From assembly GCA_023053575.1 (NCBI GenBank), contig JAKZAP010000017.1:7633501-7697500 (forward strand): DNA of 64,000 nucleotides. The letters are read 5' to 3'. Position 1 is the first letter of the stretch; every line of letters starts with the position of its first letter. Shown one piece after another: positions 57,901 through 63,900 of the stretch. The stretch comes from Branchinecta lynchi (taxonomy: Eukaryota > Arthropoda > Branchiopoda > Anostraca > Branchinectidae). The notes beneath the pieces are model-generated. The model saw only the letters and a program-made list of their open reading frames with translations, was not told where the DNA came from and ran no database searches. Both the position numbers and the translations under genes were made by a program.

Positions 57901-60900
57901 AGAAAGTGTCCCCTGAGGTCTGAGAGTTGCTCGCATTCAACCAAAAAATGGCCCTCTTCTTCTGTTTTAAAGCACAGGGGGCATTGTCGCTTACTATTTG
58001 GGATCTTAAAATCCCTTAAAAAAGGTGGTGTAGTCCGCTGAAGAGAATGAAATCGAAATGTTGGGGAAGTCTGAGGTTTAAAATAATTATAAATGAGAAA
58101 GGCTTTTAGTGTGAAAGTATCAGTATTTGTGTTGCTGCGATTCCTTGTTGTCATGCACAATAATCACTTCCTACGCACAATACGACTAACCATTCGCTAC
58201 ATTGAATTGAATTGTTATTAGTTTTAAGCTCGGATTAATTGTCGTAGTGCGCGGGGGTATCGATACACGTCGCTATTGGTCTGCAATATTAAAACTAAAA
58301 ATTTAAAAGTGTAGTTAATTAATAATACTCATTGTCTGTCATTGTAAAACTGTAGTTAATATTGAAGAGTACAGATTTGGGCTAAATGGTTAAACGAAGA
58401 CAAAAAACAGCCATTTTAATCTTCCTATAGGACCCCGTGCTTAGCTAGTTCAGTTTTGTCATTAATTACTTCTGCCTCAGTGATGAACGAACTTGGCACT
58501 GTTCAAAATTATCAAACGTTCAAAGAAGCATACAGTTAATTTAGCTTTTTATTAGATAAACGGATAGTTTTATTGATACAACTTGTAGCGCCGAATTAAC
58601 ATGTCGACCATTACATTTAGAGCGTGTTCCACCCTCCTAACAATAGTAAACTAGTTACTATTACCGTTCCAACCTCGTAAAAAAGTACTACGCTGACCGT
58701 TCCCGCCTTCTCGAAATAGTAACTTATTGTAACTATTTGTTTACCATACTCGGGAGCGTAGTGAGTGTGGTATGATCCACTAACCGTGAATACTGTTACA
58801 TTACTGTCCGATAATGATTTAAAGCTCAATTGCTGTCTCATTCAAATTATTTTCCTTTTTTCAGTCTGACGGTTTTCCGTAATGTCTTCAATTTAATCAC
58901 ATATACGATAAGATAAATAAGATTTAATTGCACAGAAGAAAGCCAGAAGGCCGTTGCAGAAAAATAAACACATATCTGGGAACCTACTCTTCGGTTATAA
59001 AAAGCGACCTGGAGGTATTGCAGCCTCCTCAGATCATAAATCTGACTATTACCAATCAGACTACACATCCACTTCTCATGGAACATCCTCACGTATTCTC
59101 AAAACAGTTCATTCCTAAGCTCTCTTAATTCTTAACATTCGCTTAAGACATGCACCACATTTTCAGTCTCATTTCTACACATTGGACAGAAGAAATACTG
59201 ACCAGACGTTCGGAAGAACTTCCAATATACTTTGTTCTTTTCCCAAGCGGTAAACAATCTGCCCTGAGACTCAGCACCAACTTTGTTTCCTCCTTTTTGG
59301 GATCCCAAAACGTAAGTGGATGGATACCTATGACATCGCAAAAGTTGTCCGTCCGCCCGTCTGTCCGTCCGTCCGTCTGTAAGCACGATAACTCTCGAAG
59401 GGAATGAGATATTTTGATGAAACTTGGTATGAGGATTGTTTGGGTCAAGGGTAAGGTCGAGTTCGTAGATGGGCTCTGTAGCCCTATATTTGGGGGTGGG
59501 GGAGGGGTTTCAAATTAAGGGACAAACAAAATATTTTTCAACAGCTAATGTGATAGTCGATTATGGGGTAAGAAGACATGCTGAGCACGATGGTGAAAAC
59601 CATTTTCTTGCTGGACGAGTAGTTCGTCCGGAATCCGGCAAAAACCGGAAAGTTGGTTTAAAGTAAAAGTTTCATTTGAAGTTGATTAAATGTTTGATTT
59701 AGGGGCAAAAAGACATGCTGAGCATGATGGTGAAAATAATTTTGTCGCCGGACAAGCAGTTCGTCCGGAATCCGGCCAAAACCGGAAAGTTGGTTAAAAG
59801 TTTGATTTAGGGGTAAGAAGACATGCTGAACCCGATGGTGAAAACCATTTTCTCGCCAGACAACTAGTTCGCCAGTAAATCCGGCGAAAAACTGGAAAAT
59901 ATGTTAAAAGTAAAAGCTTTATCTGAAGTTGATTAGATGATATATTTAGGGGTAAGAAGAGACGCTGAGTCTGTATATAATGATAATTTTTTACCCGGAC
60001 ATATAATTAGTCCGGAATCCGGTTGTACCCGCATTTTTGTTAAGTCAAAATTTTATTTAAAGTTGATTAGATTTCTTTATAGGGATAAGGAGATACGCCG
60101 GCTTCGTTTCTGAATTTTTCTTTTTTTGCTGGACTAGTAGTTTGCTCGGAATTCGGGCGAAACCGCAAATTTGGCAGTAGTAAAGCAGAAAGTTTCGGTC
60201 AGTATCGTCAAAATAGATATGGCTTATAGAGGTATAGATAGGTAGATAGAATATCTGAACTTGGTTTTCTCTGATGATTAGCCTGGCGAAGACAAGACCG
60301 AATTGTCTGGGTCAAATCTTAGATTTTTGGGATCCCATCCACACCTTTGGTCTTGTTTAACTTCAGCTTCAAAAATGATTGTAAATATATCATTTACTTT
60401 AGATTCGTTCATTCCCATTGAGCAGGCAGTGAAATCCTGGACAATGGATGTCTTTTCTGTTTATTAGGCGGACAGTTTTCCGCTATAGCCTACCTATAAA
60501 TAAAGTCTCTCTATATACAGTACACGCACCTTTGACTCATTACATTCCATTGAAAGGGCAGTAAAATCCTGGAAAATGGATATGTTGGGGTTTTTTTCTT
60601 AGTCGGACAGTTTTCCGGTATAGCCTACCTATACACAAATGTTTCGTAATATATTTGTACATACATCGTTCTTTAAACTAGATCATTTCTTTTAAACTCA
60701 TTACATGTCCCTAGAGTGGTCAATGTAATCCTGGAGAATAGAATGAACGGAATTTACTTTATAAATAGTTTAGAATAGTTGGCACATCCGTCGAAAACTC
60801 GGGCCAGGGTGGAAGAGAAACTTTGGCCAGGAAATTCAGTTATAATCAGTGTTCGCTCTTATCGGTGCCAGTGGTTGTTTGTTCCTGCTTGGGTTGATGG

Positions 60901-63900
60901 TCTTTAGGCTAGAAAGCTTCTTTCAAAAATTAATAATTTTGGGAAGGGAACTGGACGGAAAATGCGAATAAATGAATATTCTTATTACACATTTACATAA
61001 AAAAAGATAATGGAGTAAATCAGCATTAGAACAAATAAAGAAAAGAAGACAAGCCACCTTGTTTAGCTTTCGATCTAGTTCGCCAAGTTTGGAAAATAAA
61101 ATTTAATTGATAATTCACAGTATTTAAACAGTTTGGCGCAAACAATGTAGGAATTTGCGGTACTGTATATGTGCACCCGTCTGTACACAAAAAAGTGTAA
61201 AATATAATTAACCTTTATTTAAGTGGCTTTCCGCTAAAAGCCTGTCAGCGAACAAAAAATAACTGAAAAAAAAATCACGAAAAAAAATTGACTAAATAAA
61301 ACTAATTTTTTTTTTACAAGCTTGAGGCAGCATCCGACTCCGACGGTCATCAGCGCGGCTCCAGATTTGGGAAGTCGTTAAGTGTGAAACCCACTAATTA
61401 CAGCTTACGAAAAGATCGGCTTCAGATTGCATTTAAACCCCGAATTTTTTTAGACACGATTAAATTATTTCTTTAGGTGTTTTTCAAATGATTTTCAGAC
61501 TTAAATGACAACAGTTGACAACATTGTATTTCGGGAGTTTTTGATTCTTCTGGTGATAGACGTTCTAAAACATTTCCGTATGAAAGAAATTCTCTGGCAT
61601 AAATTCCTGTTTGTTCGCTATTGGTTGGGTTAAATTTGACCCGGAAATATATGACGTCACTTATGTGAATTGGCTGAACTCCAGAGATTTTGGAATTCCA
61701 GTGTTCGAGAAGTAGGATGACTCAGTAAATCTAAATTACCAAACCGCGACCTCATGACAAATGAGTGATAAATACTTCGTGAAGATCTCCCTGTACTTAG
61801 TTAATAGCGTGCATTATAGACCGTATAATAACCCAATCATGACTATCATGGATTTACACAAAAGCCAACATAGGCAGTGCCCTAGACATTCAGACTGTAA
61901 ACATCAACACTGCGAATCATAAAACATAATCTGTCTCTTTTTTTTAAAAGTGCAAGAAAACTTTATATTTTGTTTCATAGAATAATAATAACCTTTCCTG
62001 CACCAGCCAATAGTGAACCGAACTCATATCCAGTTCCATCCTGCGGCAGAAAGGGAACATGTCTGCCATGTTGCCAGTGGTCGAGACTGAGGAGGCCGTG
62101 ACGGAGAAAGCCGCGAGGGGTCGTGGGCGCTCCAGCCGCTGGGTCCGACCTAAAATCAACATCTACGAAGACAACTATGGCTTTGGTATTAACTCCTACC
62201 AGCCCATGATTGACTACCTTGATGAAAAGCAGCGAAGGGGCGTCGCTGCGAAGCCGAGACTACCGACGCTCGAAGAACGCGCCTTCAAGGGCTCAGAGGC
62301 TCGTCGTATCGTGCGTTCCTATTCAGAGCAGAAGCTGACGGATCTTTTCGCTCATGCAGAGCGGAACAAACCTGTTGTGGAGTTTAAATACTCCATCGGG
62401 ACATATCAGCCGGGGAACGCCATGCCGCTTTTTAAAACATCATCGTCGCAGTACTCAATGAACAAGAAGTTCGTCCAGAGTTTTAAACCAACGCCTCCAG
62501 AGCCAGTTCAGGTCAGCCGCGAGGATGGTATTGTCATCGGTTCTCTTAAACTACGAAGCCAATCCGAAATAGAGAACCTGAAGCACAAAATCACCTCAGA
62601 CTTCGTGCGTGGCGAATTCGAAGCTATGAAAGGGCAGCATGTCTCGCCGAACACGCAGACCGACTTTATGATGGAATATCGCCGGAAAATGGACGCACGT
62701 GTGCGCTCTGACGCTTACCACTCCATTCGAAAACATGAGGAACTGATTGACAACGTCAGATTCAGAAGCGCGAAGGAGGAGGACGGGTTGAAGAACGCGT
62801 TGGCCCGCATTGACGCAGCCGAATCACCGTACTACCGCCAGCGCGCTCAGTCGGTCGTTCCAGCGCTTAACCACTCGGAGCTCATTCACAGCGTCGGTCC
62901 AGTGCTTAACCGCGCAGTGCGCGCTCAGTCAGTCGGTCCAGCGCGTAACCGAGCAGAGGCGCCGAGACTGAACTACGTAGACACGGTGACAAAGTCAGTA
63001 CTTGCTGAGGAGGTTCCTGCCATTTCTGCGGATGCGAAATATTGGAAAGAAAGATGGTAAGAAGCTGCGCCTCGTGTTTGCTTCCGCGCTATGAATATCT
63101 TAAAGCGTCAAACATCGTTCTTACTGGACAAGGCTTCTTTTAGTCTAAGCGGATTGCGAGTCACTTCTGAGTCCATCGCGGCTGCTCTAGCTTTTTTTTG
63201 GTCCTTGGTTTTCTCCGTCTTTCTGTATAGTTCATAACTCGTGAACCATGACAAAAATAATGAATTTTTATCATTACCACTAAGTGCAAAAAGAACGTTT
63301 GAGTAATCGATATGTTCTCATGATCCCCAATGGACTATGAACATTCGTGCCTCAAGGGTTCTGTTTAAAGAGGATTAGAATAAACCACGAGTTGACAAAT
63401 TCTCATAGTCATCTTCTGACCCAACTTTGCAAGTGCCATATGAACTTCTAGCTCTTCTTAAGTCATCGAAAAGTCATTTGGTGGTATTTCGGCAACTCTC
63501 TTTGTGCCGCGATGTCCTGCGAAGTTTATTAATCCATCTCATTTCCCTTACCGATCTCCCATTTATTCTTCCTCTTGACAGTTGACCCCCCCCCCCCCCA
63601 CACACACACACACTTAGACCACTAAACTGAAAAAACTTTGGCCGTCAGCATCGGTTAGCGGTTCCTGCTGGCCTATTGGACAAGGTGACCCGCTATTAAA
63701 TTTGCTCGCATCTGAGCCAAGAACACTATAAAGAACAGTTCAATCCAGGTTTTGTGGTTCTGGGGCGCTCCACTCCTCTCTCCATAGTTGCACGCGTCAG
63801 TCCTCGTCGAGTCGCTTTTTGAATCCTCAAGTGTTTCGCTGGTAACAGTTGATCAGACAGGAAGAATAAAGATTTTAAAGGTCCTCAAGTATCATTTTCT

